Shown piece by piece: positions 41,992-51,089 of a stretch of DNA of 64,000 bases. Position numbers and translations under genes: made by a program. The notes beneath the pieces are model-generated. The model searched no databases. It saw only the letters and a list, made by a program, of their open reading frames with translations, and was not told the DNA's origin. The number at the start of each line of letters is the position of its first letter. Positions within the stretch are counted from its first letter, which is position 1. This DNA is from Bradyrhizobium canariense (GTDB lineage: Bacteria; Pseudomonadota; Alphaproteobacteria; Rhizobiales; Xanthobacteraceae): contig NZ_LT629750.1 in assembly GCF_900105125.1 (NCBI RefSeq), positions 868,001 through 932,000 of the forward strand, in the 5' to 3' direction.

Positions 41992-43047
41992 ATGCCTCAA
42001 AAGGTTCGAATCGCGCTTGACGCCATGGGTGGCGATGTCGGCGCATCGGTCATCATTCCCGGCGCCGCCGTTTCGTTGTCCCGGCATCCCGACACGGAAT
42101 TTCTGTTGTTTGGCGACAGCGCATTGATCGAAGCGCAACTTGCAAAGCACCCGGCCTTGAAGGCGGCGTCGCGCGTTATCCACACCGATGTGGCCATCAG
42201 CATGCAGGAAAAGCCCAGCCAGGCGCTGCGCCGCGGCCGCAGGACCTCGTCGATGTGGCTTGCCATCGACGCCGTCAAGAAGGGCAAGGCCGACGTCGCG
42301 GTGTCCGCGGGCAACACCGGCGCGCTGATGGCGATGGCGCGCTTCAATCTGCACATGTTGCCAGGCATCGACCGCCCGGCGATTGCGGCGGTGTGGCCGA
42401 CGATGCGCGGCGATTCCGTCGTGCTCGACCTCGGCGCCACGATTGGCGGCGATGCCCACCATCTGATGGCGCTGGCGGTGATGGGCGGAGCGATGGCGAG
42501 CGTGTTGTTCAATCTCGAGCGGCCCACGGTCGGCCTGCTCAATATCGGAGTTGAAGAGGTGAAGGGCGGGGAGGAGATCCGTGAGGCCGCGGAACTGCTG
42601 CGCGCGATGAACCTTCCCCAGCTCGAATATGTCGGGTTCGTCGAAGGCGATGGCATCGGCAAAGGGGCCGCCGACGTCATCGTCACCGAGGGGTTCAGCG
42701 GCAATATCGCCTTGAAGGCGGCTGAAGGAACCGCACGGCAGATCAACGAATTTCTCAGGGAGGCGCTGTCGCGTACCTGGCGCACCAAGATCGGCTATCT
42801 GTTTGCCAAAAACGCCTTTAAGGCGCTACGTGACAAGCTCGACCCAAGGAAGTCCAATGGCGGCGTGCTGCTCGGATTACGAGGGGTCGTCGTCAAGAGC
42901 CACGGTGGAACCGACGCTGAAGGCTTTGCCTATGCGGTCGATGTTGGCTATGAAATGGCCCACTACGATCTCCTCACCAAGATCAATCAGATGCTCAATC
43001 GTAACGGCAGCGCGCTCGTGCAGACCGCGCCGGAGGATGTTTCGTGA
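41992..43047 (+). CDS. plsX: Phosphate acyltransferase PlsX
   Basis: PlsX converts acyl-ACP to acyl-phosphate for phospholipid synthesis. The 351-residue protein begins with [22 protein letters not shown] and has [16 protein letters not shown] and [24 protein letters not shown]. The frame continues 66 bases upstream, but the ATG at 41992 gives the family start. The stop overlaps the fabH start. Confidence 0.96.
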   Translation: MPQKVRIALDAMGGDVGASVIIPGAAVSLSRHPDTEFLLFGDSALIEAQLAKHPALKAASRVIHTDVAISMQEKPSQALRRGRRTSSMWLAIDAVKKGKADVAVSAGNTGALMAMARFNLHMLPGIDRPAIAAVWPTMRGDSVVLDLGATIGGDAHHLMALAVMGGAMASVLFNLERPTVGLLNIGVEEVKGGEEIREAAELLRAMNLPQLEYVGFVEGDGIGKGAADVIVTEGFSGNIALKAAEGTARQINEFLREALSRTWRTKIGYLFAKNAFKALRDKLDPRKSNGGVLLGLRGVVVKSHGGTDAEGFAYAVDVGYEMAHYDLLTKINQMLNRNGSALVQTAPEDVS

Positions 43048-44021
43048 CGGCAATACGCTCGGTCGTGCTCGGCTGCGGTTCCTATCTGCCGCAGAAAGTG
43101 CTGACCAACGCCGAACTGGCGACGCAGATTGATACGTCTGATGAGTGGATCGTACAGCGCACCGGCATTCGGGAGCGTCATATTGCCGCTGAAGGTGAGT
43201 TCACGTCACACTTGGCGATCAACGCCGCGCGGGCGGCATTGGCCCATGCCGGGATTGACGCGCAGTCGATTGACCTGATCGTTCTCGCCACCTCGACACC
43301 GGATAATACGTTTCCGGCGACCGCGGTTGCGGTGCAGAATGGGCTCGGCATCCATCATGGCGCGGCGTTCGATCTGCAGGCGGTGTGCTCGGGATTCGTG
43401 TTTGCGCTCGCCACGGCGGACAATTTCCTGCGTACGGGTGCGTTCAAACGGGCGCTGGTGATCGGCGCCGAAACATTCTCGCGCATTCTCGACTGGAACG
43501 ATCGGGGCACCTGCGTGCTGTTCGGCGACGGCGCAGGCGCCATTGTGCTTGAAGCGCAGCAGCAGCCCGGCAAGCCCACCGATCGCGGCGTGTTGACGAC
43601 GCATCTGCGCTCGGATGGCCGGCATAAAGCCAAGTTATATGTCGATGGCGGCCCGTCCTCGACGCAGACGGTGGGCCACCTCAGGATGGAAGGCCGCGAG
43701 GTGTTCAAGCACGCCGTCGGCATGATCACCGATGTGATCGTCGATGCGTTCGAGGCCACCGGCGCGACCGCCGAGGACGTCGACTGGTTCATCCCTCACC
43801 AGGCCAACAAGCGAATCATTGATGCTTCAGCGCACAAGTTGCATATTGCGCCGCAGAAAGTCGTGCTGACCGTCGACCTGCACGGCAATACATCGGCGGC
43901 ATCGATTCCGCTGGCGATCTCGGTTGCGGTCGCCGATGGACGCGTCAAGAAGGGCGATCTGGTGCTGCTGGAAGCCATGGGCGGCGGCTTCACCTGGGGC
44001 TCGGCGCTGTTGCGCTGGTAA
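43044..44021 (+). CDS. fabH: 3-oxoacyl-ACP synthase III
   Basis: FabH starts fatty acid synthesis by condensing acetyl-CoA with malonyl-ACP. The 325-residue protein has the catalytic triad: Cys115 in [12 protein letters not shown], His in [11 protein letters not shown] and Asn in [13 protein letters not shown]. It begins at GTG 43044, overlapping plsX by four bases. Confidence 0.97.
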   Translation: MTAIRSVVLGCGSYLPQKVLTNAELATQIDTSDEWIVQRTGIRERHIAAEGEFTSHLAINAARAALAHAGIDAQSIDLIVLATSTPDNTFPATAVAVQNGLGIHHGAAFDLQAVCSGFVFALATADNFLRTGAFKRALVIGAETFSRILDWNDRGTCVLFGDGAGAIVLEAQQQPGKPTDRGVLTTHLRSDGRHKAKLYVDGGPSSTQTVGHLRMEGREVFKHAVGMITDVIVDAFEATGATAEDVDWFIPHQANKRIIDASAHKLHIAPQKVVLTVDLHGNTSAASIPLAISVAVADGRVKKGDLVLLEAMGGGFTWGSALLRW

Positions 44022-44153
44022 GCGTTGCGTTAAGAAGTCCACTCATTTTGTAGTCTTCATCCATGCGGATGCATCGATGAGCGCTGTTGACCATCGCGTG
44101 CTAAGCTCATAATTTTGGGGTATAAATTGTTCGCCGAGAGTGCGGGGCAGGCG

Positions 44154-44483
44154 ATGACCGGAACCGGGAAAACAGTGACACGCGTCGATCTGTGCGAGGC
44201 CGTCTACCAGAAGGTAGGCTTGTCGCGTACGGAGTCGTCGGCCTTTGTCGAACTTGTTTTGAAAGAGATCACCGACTGCCTGGAAAAGGGCGAGACGGTG
44301 AAGCTGTCGTCGTTCGGTTCGTTCATGGTGCGCAAAAAAGGTCAGCGTATCGGTCGTAATCCGAAGACGGGTACCGAGGTTCCAATTTCGCCGCGGCGTG
44401 TGATGGTGTTCAAGCCGTCGGCGATCCTGAAACAGCGGATCAACGGCAACAGTAATGGCAATGGTGACGCCAACGCTGATTAA
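44154..44483 (+). CDS. ihfA: Integration host factor subunit alpha
   Basis: IHF-alpha is one half of the DNA-bending protein IHF. The 109-residue product has the HU/IHF core: [39 protein letters not shown] and the arm-tip proline motif [11 protein letters not shown]. It ends with an Asn/Gly-rich tail ([12 protein letters not shown]) not found in E. coli. ATG 44154 was preferred over 44115. Confidence 0.95.
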   Translation: MTGTGKTVTRVDLCEAVYQKVGLSRTESSAFVELVLKEITDCLEKGETVKLSSFGSFMVRKKGQRIGRNPKTGTEVPISPRRVMVFKPSAILKQRINGNSNGNGDANAD

Positions 44484-44553
44484 GTAGTATGGCTGATCGA
44501 ATACTGGCCAACTGAAGACTGATTCGGCGGGGCGATCGAAAAGGAGCGGGCGT

Positions 44554-45123
44554 TTGGACAAGGCGCCGGATGCGTTCCGAACCATCAGCGAGGTCGCGGA
44601 CGATCTCGACATCCCGCAGCACGTCCTGCGTTTTTGGGAAACGCGGTTCACCCAAATCAAGCCGATGAAGCGAAGCGGCGGCCGGCGTTATTACCGCCCG
44701 GACGACGTCGACCTGCTCAGGGGTATCCGCCGTCTGCTCTATGGCGAGGGCTACACCATTCGCGGGGTGCAGCGCATTCTCAAGGAGCACGGCATCAAGT
44801 CGGTGCAGGCGCTGGCGGATGCATCAACGCCAGCCTCGTTCGGCGCGATCGAAGCCGCTGTCGGACGCAGTATTGCGGGGGAGGATGAGGACGCCTCTCA
44901 CGGCATCGATGCCGATGACGACGATTATGAGGGCTCCGAAGAGCGCACGGTAGTTCGGCGGGCCGGACGGGCTGAGGCCCTGGAGGACGATGATGATGAC
45001 GACGGCCCGATTGCCGGCGTGGCTGACTCGGTGCATCCGTCGGGCCTCGAGCGGCTGGAAGCCGCGTTGCAGGAACTGATCGCGTGCCGGCGGTTGCTGG
45101 ATCAGGCGCTGAAGGAGGGCTAG
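44554..45123 (+). CDS. MerR-family regulator with acidic linker
   Basis: A 189-residue regulator. Residues ~8-75 are a MerR winged helix: [25 protein letters not shown] and [17 protein letters not shown]. The middle has two acidic tracts ([15 protein letters not shown] and LEDDDDDDG) and the end a short coiled coil for dimerisation. TTG 44554 has AAGGAG upstream. The pair ihfA-merR just before tRNA-Pro is the standard order in this group. Confidence 0.88.
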   Translation: MDKAPDAFRTISEVADDLDIPQHVLRFWETRFTQIKPMKRSGGRRYYRPDDVDLLRGIRRLLYGEGYTIRGVQRILKEHGIKSVQALADASTPASFGAIEAAVGRSIAGEDEDASHGIDADDDDYEGSEERTVVRRAGRAEALEDDDDDDGPIAGVADSVHPSGLERLEAALQELIACRRLLDQALKEG

Positions 45124-45222
45124 GCGCGCGGAGTTGACGCCCGAGCCGCCTCATGGCCGATCGGGCTCCTTGCGCCAAGGCCTGATCGAAGCTAAGGGAA
45201 CTCGAAGCCAAGGGAACGGCAT

Positions 45223-45270
45223 CGGAGCGTCGCGCAGCCCGGTTAGCGCACTAGTCTGGGAGACTAGGGG
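45223..45270 (+). repeat. Truncated tRNA-Pro copy, left attachment-site repeat
   Basis: 48 bases identical to the first 48 nt of the tRNA-Pro at 48725, except C for G at tRNA position 9. It covers the acceptor 5' strand, D-arm and complete anticodon arm and then diverges. It cannot fold as a tRNA because the T-arm and 3' acceptor strand are missing. It is best read as the left junction of an integrated element. Confidence 0.85.
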
Positions 45271-45333
45271 GCTTAAGAAGTTTCCCCATTTGCTGCCAAG
45301 GGTTTAGCAGCATCATCCGATGCAGTCCGAGAA

Positions 45334-45702
45334 TTATTCCGGGTCGCGCGCGCGCCAAATCCTGATCAGATTTTCCTCCTGAAAGCCGACGTCAGCTAAC
45401 TTCGCCGATAGGTGATGAGCCCTGCGAAGCCCCCCATCGACGTGATCCTGGTGGTGACAGTGAAAGAACGTCGCGCCGGGATCATCCGCCACGAAGTCGA
45501 TCTCCGCGACGGAATATCGGGGCAGGCCAATTGTGTCTTTGATGACGCCGAATGTCGGCTTGGCACCGACTTTCGTGATCTCGAACGAGTGCCGATGCAT
45601 GTGCACCGGATGCTCGTCTCCACTGCCGTTGTTCATGACGAGCCGGTAGTGTTTGCCTTCCGTCGCCGTGAGCAACGGGTTCGTAAAGCCAAGCCAAGCC
45701 AA
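45334..45702 (-). pseudogene. Multicopper oxidase C-terminal fragment, frameshifted
   Basis: The last cupredoxin domain of a multicopper oxidase without the rest of the protein. The copper motifs remain: HPVHMHRHSFEI and FFHCHHQDHVDGG. After the latter, a run of six C on the plus strand (45430-45435; one too many) shifts the frame; in the other frame the expected ending FAGLITYRRS and a stop follow. The 5' border is five AAGCC repeats at 45686-45715. So the fragment is truncated and frameshifted. Confidence 0.85.
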
Positions 45703-45715
45703 GCCAAGCCAAGCT
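45686..45715. repeat. AAGCC pentanucleotide tandem repeat
   Basis: Five AAGCC units and one AAGCT in a row at the edge of the oxidase fragment. Such a run could arise by slippage and may mark the deletion junction. Confidence 0.8.
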
Positions 45716-46183
45716 AGGACATGCTGATGTGATGGCTATAAATTTGTCCGATGGTCGCCCTCCGTACCATCGTTAGGGACGCCAGCGGTGTAAAGAGTAG
45801 AGCTTATCTAACAGGTGTTAACCGAATTTGCGGCGATCAATTTATGCTCACAAAAGTGGAGAACCCTATAATCGCTTGGTATTCCTGAAGGCGCATAATT
45901 GCCGCATGGACAACAGCATATGGACGACTGAAGAATTCACCTGCCTCGGTTGTGGAATGACGCAAAATTCTGGGAGGCCGAGGATGTGTATTGGTGTTTA
46001 CCCCCCCTCTGGCCTCGTTAATCTTAATCTCAATTTTTAATCGTCCTAGTTTTCCTTTGCGAGGAGCGTGCAGATAATCATTCTATCTTCCGCACGAGCA
46101 TAATTCTAGAAGATGATGCGCTATTTGTTCGAAAGAAGTCTTTGCTCGTATCGCGTTTGTAGCGATTGAATCGGAGCTCCGCT
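45716..46183. other. AT-rich interval, no gene trusted
   Basis: About 470 bases, clearly richer in A and T than the flanks. A 70-codon frame at 45828-46040 is open, but its start is weak and its product unlike any family I know. The last part is the leader of the acetyltransferase gene. Confidence 0.45.
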
Positions 46184-46876
46184 ATGACTTCTCAAACCGA
46201 TATTCACGATCGGAGCGCGGGAAGGACCTTTGTCAAAGTTCTAAAGGGCGCTCTTACAGCTTTAAGTACTGCTCGGTTGATGCCGTTGATCGCATTGATG
46301 CTCCTTAGTTCGGACCGAAACACAATATATGCCGACTTGGACAGATGGGCGCATGTTTATCATTTTGAGCGGCCGCGAAATTTAACAGACCGGATATTGA
46401 TGTTTGCTCATTTGATGACTTGGCTGCCAGAATATCGCAATGTTTTTTATCTTCGAGCCGGGCTACCGGGCAGGTTACTTTCAATCTTTTGCCGTCCACT
46501 GTCGTCGTTACACCTCGGTAACACGAGCATTGGACCTGGGCTCTTCATAATGCATGGCGACGGCACATTTGTTTCGGCGACCAAAATTGGCGAGAATTGT
46601 TGGATAAACCAGCAGGTTACCATCGGCTATACCAACGAAACCGACATCCCGAGCATCGGTAACAATGTCAGGATACTCGCTGGCGCGAAGGTCCTCGGCA
46701 GGGTGAGCATCGGAGATAATGTGACAATCGGCGCGAATACAGTTGTGATCGAGGACGTTCCTTCTAATGCGACTGTGATGGGCGTACCCGCGAAGGTCGT
46801 TTGGATTAAGAAGCCTTCACCGCGCGATGGTGAATTAGATTGTAGAGTGGAATGCGACAGCCGAGAGCTACGGTAG
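46184..46876 (+). CDS. Hexapeptide-repeat acetyltransferase, serine O-acetyltransferase-like
   Basis: A 230-residue acetyl-CoA-dependent transferase. Residues ~115-200 form a left-handed beta helix with hexapeptide turns (IGPGLFIMHGDGTFVSATKIG, IGENCWINQQVTIGY, IGDNVTIGANTVVIED), ending in NATVMGVPAKVVW, a hallmark of CysE/WbbJ-type enzymes. The N-terminal ~80 residues are an all-helical cap like that of serine acetyltransferases in polysaccharide clusters. Base composition is AT-richer than the chromosome, and it is the only clearly intact gene in the island. Substrate could be serine or a sugar. Confidence 0.83.
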   Translation: MTSQTDIHDRSAGRTFVKVLKGALTALSTARLMPLIALMLLSSDRNTIYADLDRWAHVYHFERPRNLTDRILMFAHLMTWLPEYRNVFYLRAGLPGRLLSIFCRPLSSLHLGNTSIGPGLFIMHGDGTFVSATKIGENCWINQQVTIGYTNETDIPSIGNNVRILAGAKVLGRVSIGDNVTIGANTVVIEDVPSNATVMGVPAKVVWIKKPSPRDGELDCRVECDSRELR

Positions 46877-47215
46877 CCTGCTTCCAGATCCCGTTCGAGA
46901 ATGTTCTCGTGTACTCGTGTTCTTGGGGCCAACGGCCCCTCGAAACTCGATTATGGGGGACGTCAAGAAATCAAAAGGGCGTTTCGCCGCCGGCGCTCAG
47001 CGCCCAATACGTTCACCTGCATCGCCGCATGACCTTGAAGCCAGACTAAGGTCAAATCCTCAGATCGGCCGCCAAACTGCGCAAGGCGGCGCCAAGGCGG
47101 CGCCGGAGGGATACGCAACTACGTAAGCGCTGTCGCGGTTCGAGTTACGTCGCGCTTGCACGCCGAGCAGTCGAGCTTGACAACATGATGCGAGGGTTCT
47201 TCGCCTTCTTCACGA
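46877..47215. other. No gene recognised
   Basis: 339 bases downstream of the acetyltransferase. Short overlapping frames exist with no similarity known to me and no good ribosome sites. Confidence 0.4.
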
Positions 47216-47485
47216 TCACGAAATGTAGGCTGCGAGCCTAAGAACATCGGTAGCCGCGAGCCCGGCCAGCGCGACTAGGAAGGTCAACGCCGCTATGTTC
47301 GCGCGCATTTGATACTCGAAATCATCGGGGTCGTCTTTTTGTGAATCCAAATCGTTTCGCGAACGATCGCTCAACTCGTATCGCGAAAGGTCTAGCAGCT
47401 CACAAATGTTACTGGTGGAAGCATTCAGCGCGCGTTTCTCAGCCAGCGCCGTCGCATCACTTGGTCGGAATCTAACGACGGTCAT
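47216..47485 (-). CDS. Small protein with one membrane helix, unknown
   Basis: An 89-residue protein with a charged, Asp-rich N-terminal half (SRYELSDRSRNDLDSQKDD) and one hydrophobic helix near the C-terminus (ANIAALTFLVALAGLAATDVLRL). It could be real, since the frame is free of competing ORFs, but I recognise no family. Confidence 0.4.
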   Translation of the reverse strand: MTVVRFRPSDATALAEKRALNASTSNICELLDLSRYELSDRSRNDLDSQKDDPDDFEYQMRANIAALTFLVALAGLAATDVLRLAAYIS

Positions 47486-47796
47486 TTCGAAACTCTCGTT
47501 TGTTTTGCGGCGTGTTGTTCAAGGTCGTACCGCTCTTCCCCAAGCGTCGCGCCGTCTTTTCGAGGTAAGTTAGTAAATCATGATGCCAAATCACATTAGC
47601 GCGAATAAATTGAGAGTTGCCGTGAACCGCTGTCGCTAATCCCAGCGGCTTTGCGTTACAGCGATTCAGGTTCCCAATCCGCTTTCTTCAACCGCCGCTC
47701 TTCACTCGCCAGAAACAGGCCGTGTTTTTTTAAATATGCAGCCTGTGACTCAAATATCGGCGGGTTGAAGCCCGTTCCTCTCAATTTTCCCCGGAT
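47486..47796. other. No gene recognised
   Basis: 311 bases of AT-rich sequence inside the island with no supported feature. Confidence 0.4.
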
Positions 47797-48150
47797 ATGT
47801 CCGTTTCACTAAACGCCGCGATCGAGCAATACTCAATTCCGACACCGCCGCAAACGGACATCAATTCTACTCCCGTGTTCGCCCTGCAACACTGGTCGAT
47901 CTTCATCACTCCAAATTCAATTTTCGATGCAGATCAATCGATAAACGCCGGCTTCGCTGTTAACTCGTGGAGTGCGAACCTTCTCAATAGCGTCGACGTC
48001 TTGACCAACCAGCCGCTCAATAATATTTTCGGCGGCGTTAGCGTCGACGTAGCGCTTAGCGACATAGACGCTGAAATTTTACGGCTCGGTTTCAACTTCA
48101 CGCTTCTCGGTAAAATTGCTTTTGCCAAAAGGTTTGTTGGTGGTTTCTGA
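47797..48150 (+). CDS. Orphan hypothetical protein in the island
   Basis: A 117-residue frame rich in Ser, Asn and aromatic residues, with no signal peptide or membrane helix. Composition (VDVLTNQPLNNIFGGVSVDV) looks like a beta-rich secreted or structural protein, but there is no family match and no clear ribosome site. It may be non-coding. Confidence 0.3.
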   Translation: MSVSLNAAIEQYSIPTPPQTDINSTPVFALQHWSIFITPNSIFDADQSINAGFAVNSWSANLLNSVDVLTNQPLNNIFGGVSVDVALSDIDAEILRLGFNFTLLGKIAFAKRFVGGF

Positions 48151-48724
48151 CGCACGCGATTGCACTCGCGCAGCTTTGATGCGGGGGTCGTGTCGCCCAA
48201 GAGCCGAGACGGCCACCGCCCGGGGTGTGTGGGCGCGCTTTCTTGATTAGCTTTTTTCAATTTGATCTTTCGCGTACGTTTAGGCTTGCGTTTTTGCTCC
48301 GCTCTTTGGCTACTCAAAGACCATCGCATCGAAGTGCCTCTTTCGTAAATTTAGGACACCGATAACCTCGGACCAGGGCGCGCCTCTACTGAAATGCTGA
48401 TAACGCCACCCGGCCAGCCTAGAGGGACGACTTCTAAAATCAAAAGGGCCACTGCGATAAGCGGGGGATGGAAGCGGGGCCGGCGCGCCCAACTCACGGT
48501 AGGCCCGAAAGGGGACCACAACTGTGACAAAAGGGGTCAGGCGTAAATCAAACCGGCGAGGAGGGGTGCGCCGTTCCGAGAACGCCCCGCGAACATCGTC
48601 CGGGGCTTTTCCGGGACTTTTGGGTCTCAACTATGCTTTTCGTGTCCCTTATGTTCACAATTGCCGTTTCTGCACCTTGCGCGGTGCGGCGGATTTCCCT
48701 AATCAATCAACGTCGTTAGACAGT
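48151..48724. other. Right end of the island, no gene
   Basis: 574 bases between the last orphan frame and tRNA-Pro. No integrase fragment was found on either strand. The bases directly upstream of the tRNA differ from those upstream of the truncated copy at 45223, so the tRNA would now be read from an element-derived promoter. Confidence 0.45.
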
Positions 48725-48802
48725 CGGAGCGTGGCGCAGCCCGGTTAGCGCACTAGTCTGGGAGACTAGGGGTCGGAGGTTCAAATCCTCTCGCTCCGAC
48801 CA
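48725..48802 (+). tRNA. tRNA-Pro (anticodon GGG)
   Basis: A complete cloverleaf: acceptor CGGAGCG paired to CGCTCCG, D-arm GCGC/GCGC, anticodon arm CTAGT-CTGGGAG-ACTAG with anticodon GGG, T-arm around TTCAAAT, discriminator A and encoded CCA. Its first 48 bases are repeated at 45223. A terminator follows directly. Confidence 0.97.
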
Positions 48803-48804
48803 AT

Positions 48805-48832
48805 AAAAGCCCTGCAATTGCGGGGCTTTTTT
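48805..48832 (+). terminator. Terminator after tRNA-Pro
   Basis: AAAAGCCC, GCAATTGC and GGGCTTTT form a nearly perfect stem-loop ending in a T-run, three bases after the tRNA. Confidence 0.85.
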
Positions 48833-48893
48833 CGTTCCACGGTATCGCTTTCCGCTTGGGCGGCGTTGTGCTTTCCGGGAAGGCGCGCCCCGG

Positions 48894-49097
48894 CTATGGA
48901 GTATCAGGATGTTGCTTTTCGTAAGCTGCGACGATCAGCTCAGATTGAGCGATCTGGGCTTTGAGGTGGTCGATCTCTGATTGGGTCTCGGAGAAGGCCT
49001 CACCCCCGGCCGTATTGCCTGCCTCTAGCTGTTCAAGAAGGGCGCGGTCTTTCGCGATCTGGCCTTTGTGCCACCCGATCTCGCCATCGTCGGTCAT
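48894..49097 (-). CDS. Small coiled-coil hypothetical protein
   Basis: A 67-residue protein (MTDDGEIGWHKGQIAKDRALL...), mostly helical with a probable coiled coil from residue 10 to 60 (EIDHLKAQIAQSELIVAAYEK). The frame is open upstream, but the ATG at 49097 starts the helical part. I have an impression that similar proteins are common in Bradyrhizobium; function unknown. Confidence 0.6.
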   Translation of the reverse strand: MTDDGEIGWHKGQIAKDRALLEQLEAGNTAGGEAFSETQSEIDHLKAQIAQSELIVAAYEKQHPDTP

Positions 49098-49163
49098 AAA
49101 CGGCTCCTGCTGGTCTACAAGGTCACAGTTCGAACCATTTACCGGTTCGGTCGTTCCCCTCTC

Positions 49164-49382
49164 ATGTGGAGCGGCTGGGGTGTGCATGTGAATAGGGTAA
49201 CCTTGGCGGGCGACAAATCGTCCCAAACGTACTACGCCCATGTTTCGGATCGGGCAGGCGCAGTAGAGGCCGTAAGAAAGCACATCGGTGCGGCGTCTAG
49301 CGAGATGATTGAGGCTCGAAAGCCTATGCAATCAACGGTATTCGCTGCGATGAACATCGGCATCGGTGAAGTTGGTCATTAG
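49164..49382 (+). CDS. Small hypothetical protein
   Basis: A 72-residue frame (MWSGWGVHVNRVTLAGDKSS...) with AVEAVRKHIGAASSEMIEAR in the middle. The start is not certain because the frame continues upstream over the opposite-strand gene. No known family. Confidence 0.4.
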   Translation: MWSGWGVHVNRVTLAGDKSSQTYYAHVSDRAGAVEAVRKHIGAASSEMIEARKPMQSTVFAAMNIGIGEVGH

Positions 49383-49747
49383 GCGTAAGGCCCAGTAATT
49401 GACCGCACTGCCGCGCGTGGACGCCATCGTCGAGCCCATCCGTCCCAAGGCCATGCGAGCGATCCTGACGATCGATGAAGGAGCGCGAAGTGTGGATACG
49501 AGCGTCTTGGGTGAGGTGAAGGCGCGACAGAACCGCTGCCCCACGACGCACCCAAGGCCGTTGCGCGTGCGGCGGACAAGGAAGATCGGGCGGCAGCGTA
49601 AGGCCTTGCGCAAGCCCTCCGTTGTGCCCCCGGCGAAATTAGGACATACTTATTGTCCTTTAAAACCTGCCATAATTTCCGAAGTTTAAGTTCTTAGACT
49701 TTACCGCAATTGATTCGACCTTTGTATTTTGTAGTCGGAGCGACCCC
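49383..49747. other. No gene recognised
   Basis: 365 bases where frames on the two strands overlap fully and none has a credible product. The last ~90 bases are AT-rich and could hold a promoter for the next gene. Confidence 0.4.
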
Positions 49748-50290
49748 ATGCGAGTCGCGGTGATAGTTGTGTCGATGTTGATGGTGACCACACCATCGAA
49801 AGCTTCCAGCTCTTGCATGAGCAAGACTGAAGCGCGACAGCATTTTGGTTCGGTGCATATTTACTGGCATGGCGCGGGCCATTGCTGGGACGCAACGTCG
49901 GTGGCCGGCCGACGTCAGATCATCGTCCATAAAGTTGCGCGAAAGGTTGATCGGTCCAATTGGCGAGACTCGATGTCGAAGATGATGGCTGAAGGCGAGC
50001 CCGTGCAGACGGCTATGCAGACGCCTCTCGTGCAGACGCCTATACAGACGTCATGGGCAGATCGCTGGGTAGATCGCTGGGTGGAGATCGAGCCGACAAC
50101 TCCTCCCCTTGCCGAGCGCTGGGTCGATATCGATCAGGTTACCCCGCCGCTTGTCAGCGAGCCCAACCCCGTGCCACGGGGCGTGGTTTTGATGTGGGTG
50201 CTTGTCGTCATCGCGCTGACGCTTGGCGTGGTCGAAATTCTGTTCCGCGTTGCCCTCGGTGCCGGCGAGAAAGATCAGGCAGTCGCGTGA
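49748..50290 (+). CDS. Exported, membrane-anchored hypothetical protein with short repeats
   Basis: A 180-residue protein with a signal peptide (MRVAVIVVSMLMVTTPSKASS) and a C-terminal membrane helix at about 143-165 (VVLMWVLVVIALTLGVVEILF). The first part of the mature region (CMSKTEARQHFGSVHIYWHGAG followed by HCWDA) is a motif I associate with Bradyrhizobium exported proteins. Between the two lie imperfect repeats: MQTPLVQTPIQT and two units of RWV(D/E)I(E/D)xxTPPL. Function unknown. Confidence 0.65.
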   Translation: MRVAVIVVSMLMVTTPSKASSSCMSKTEARQHFGSVHIYWHGAGHCWDATSVAGRRQIIVHKVARKVDRSNWRDSMSKMMAEGEPVQTAMQTPLVQTPIQTSWADRWVDRWVEIEPTTPPLAERWVDIDQVTPPLVSEPNPVPRGVVLMWVLVVIALTLGVVEILFRVALGAGEKDQAVA

Positions 50291-50815
50291 GTGCCAGGGG
50301 GTAGGGCGCTTTCGAGCTCGCGGGCGTTAGAATGGGATGCCAGAGAGCGACTTCGAAGCCGAGATTTTGGAAAATGAGGTGGTGATCCCGGATCGTCCCT
50401 CATTGGCATGATGCGGGGGGCTTCTGGCGCTATCGCGCGGAACATCCCGCGATAGAACGGGTTGGCTTACGGGCTGTCTCTGGCGGTGATGCAAAGGCGG
50501 CGCCCAGCGCGGTCCCGTCCACCACCCATTGGTGCAGCGGGGCCGCGTTTCCTCAGCACCAATGCCGCATTGCTGGACATTAATTCAGAGGTGATCCCTG
50601 TCCAGTTCCGGCCGCCAGCGGGCCTGCTCGGGCTGCGGCCGTGGCAATCGGGCGGAGGTGGGCTCGATAGCCGATCCCGGGCTGAAGGCCGGGGCTGACA
50701 AGAATCGGCTGCCGCAGTAGGAATGCGGCGTGATCCGCTTTCGGTCCATGATTGCCCCAATCAGGATGACGCCCCGACCGAAATGATTGCGCAGGCAGGG
50801 CGTGGCAGGCAGGTC
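50291..50815. other. No gene recognised
   Basis: 525 bases. Several frames are open on both strands, but they give Arg/Pro-rich products and overlap, and none has a recognisable domain or ribosome site. Confidence 0.45.
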
Positions 50816-51055
50816 ATGGAAGAGAAGCGGGTTGCCCCTCGGCATCGCGTGCTGAAGGCTGGAACCATTGAGTTCGGAGGCGGCGCAATCGACTGTACCG
50901 TCCGCAACGTCTCGCACGTCGGCGCGGCGCTTGAGGTCACAAGCCCGGTCGGTATTCCGGAGAAATTCACCTTGGTAATACCGAGCGACGGCCTGCACTG
51001 CGGCTGCCGCGTTATCTATCGCAGGGAACGGCGGATAGGGGTGAAGTTCGATTGA
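50816..51055 (+). CDS. PilZ-domain protein (possible c-di-GMP binder)
   Basis: A 79-residue single PilZ domain. PilZ proteins bind cyclic di-GMP. The N-terminal EEKRVAPRHRVLKAGTIEF contains the RxxxR pattern (RVAPRHR) and the later NVSHVGAALEV matches the (D/N)xSxxG motif with Asn in place of Asp. The small size is common in Bradyrhizobium. The frame is open upstream; ATG 50816 starts the domain. Confidence 0.8.
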   Translation: MEEKRVAPRHRVLKAGTIEFGGGAIDCTVRNVSHVGAALEVTSPVGIPEKFTLVIPSDGLHCGCRVIYRRERRIGVKFD

Positions 51056-51089
51056 ACCTTCGTCGGCGGTACTCCGAACGGAGCCTCGA

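Noticed and set aside
45686..45715. CRISPR-like short repeats
   Set aside because: The AAGCC units are contiguous with no spacers, so this is a simple tandem repeat; no CRISPR array occurs in the window.
45828..46040. 70-codon plus-strand frame in the island with CLGCGMT
   Set aside because: Weak start, no ribosome site, no family; two cysteines are not enough to call a protein.
48151..48724. Integrase or excisionase remnant next to tRNA-Pro
   Set aside because: No tyrosine-recombinase motif was found on either strand; the island footprint rests on the direct repeat alone.
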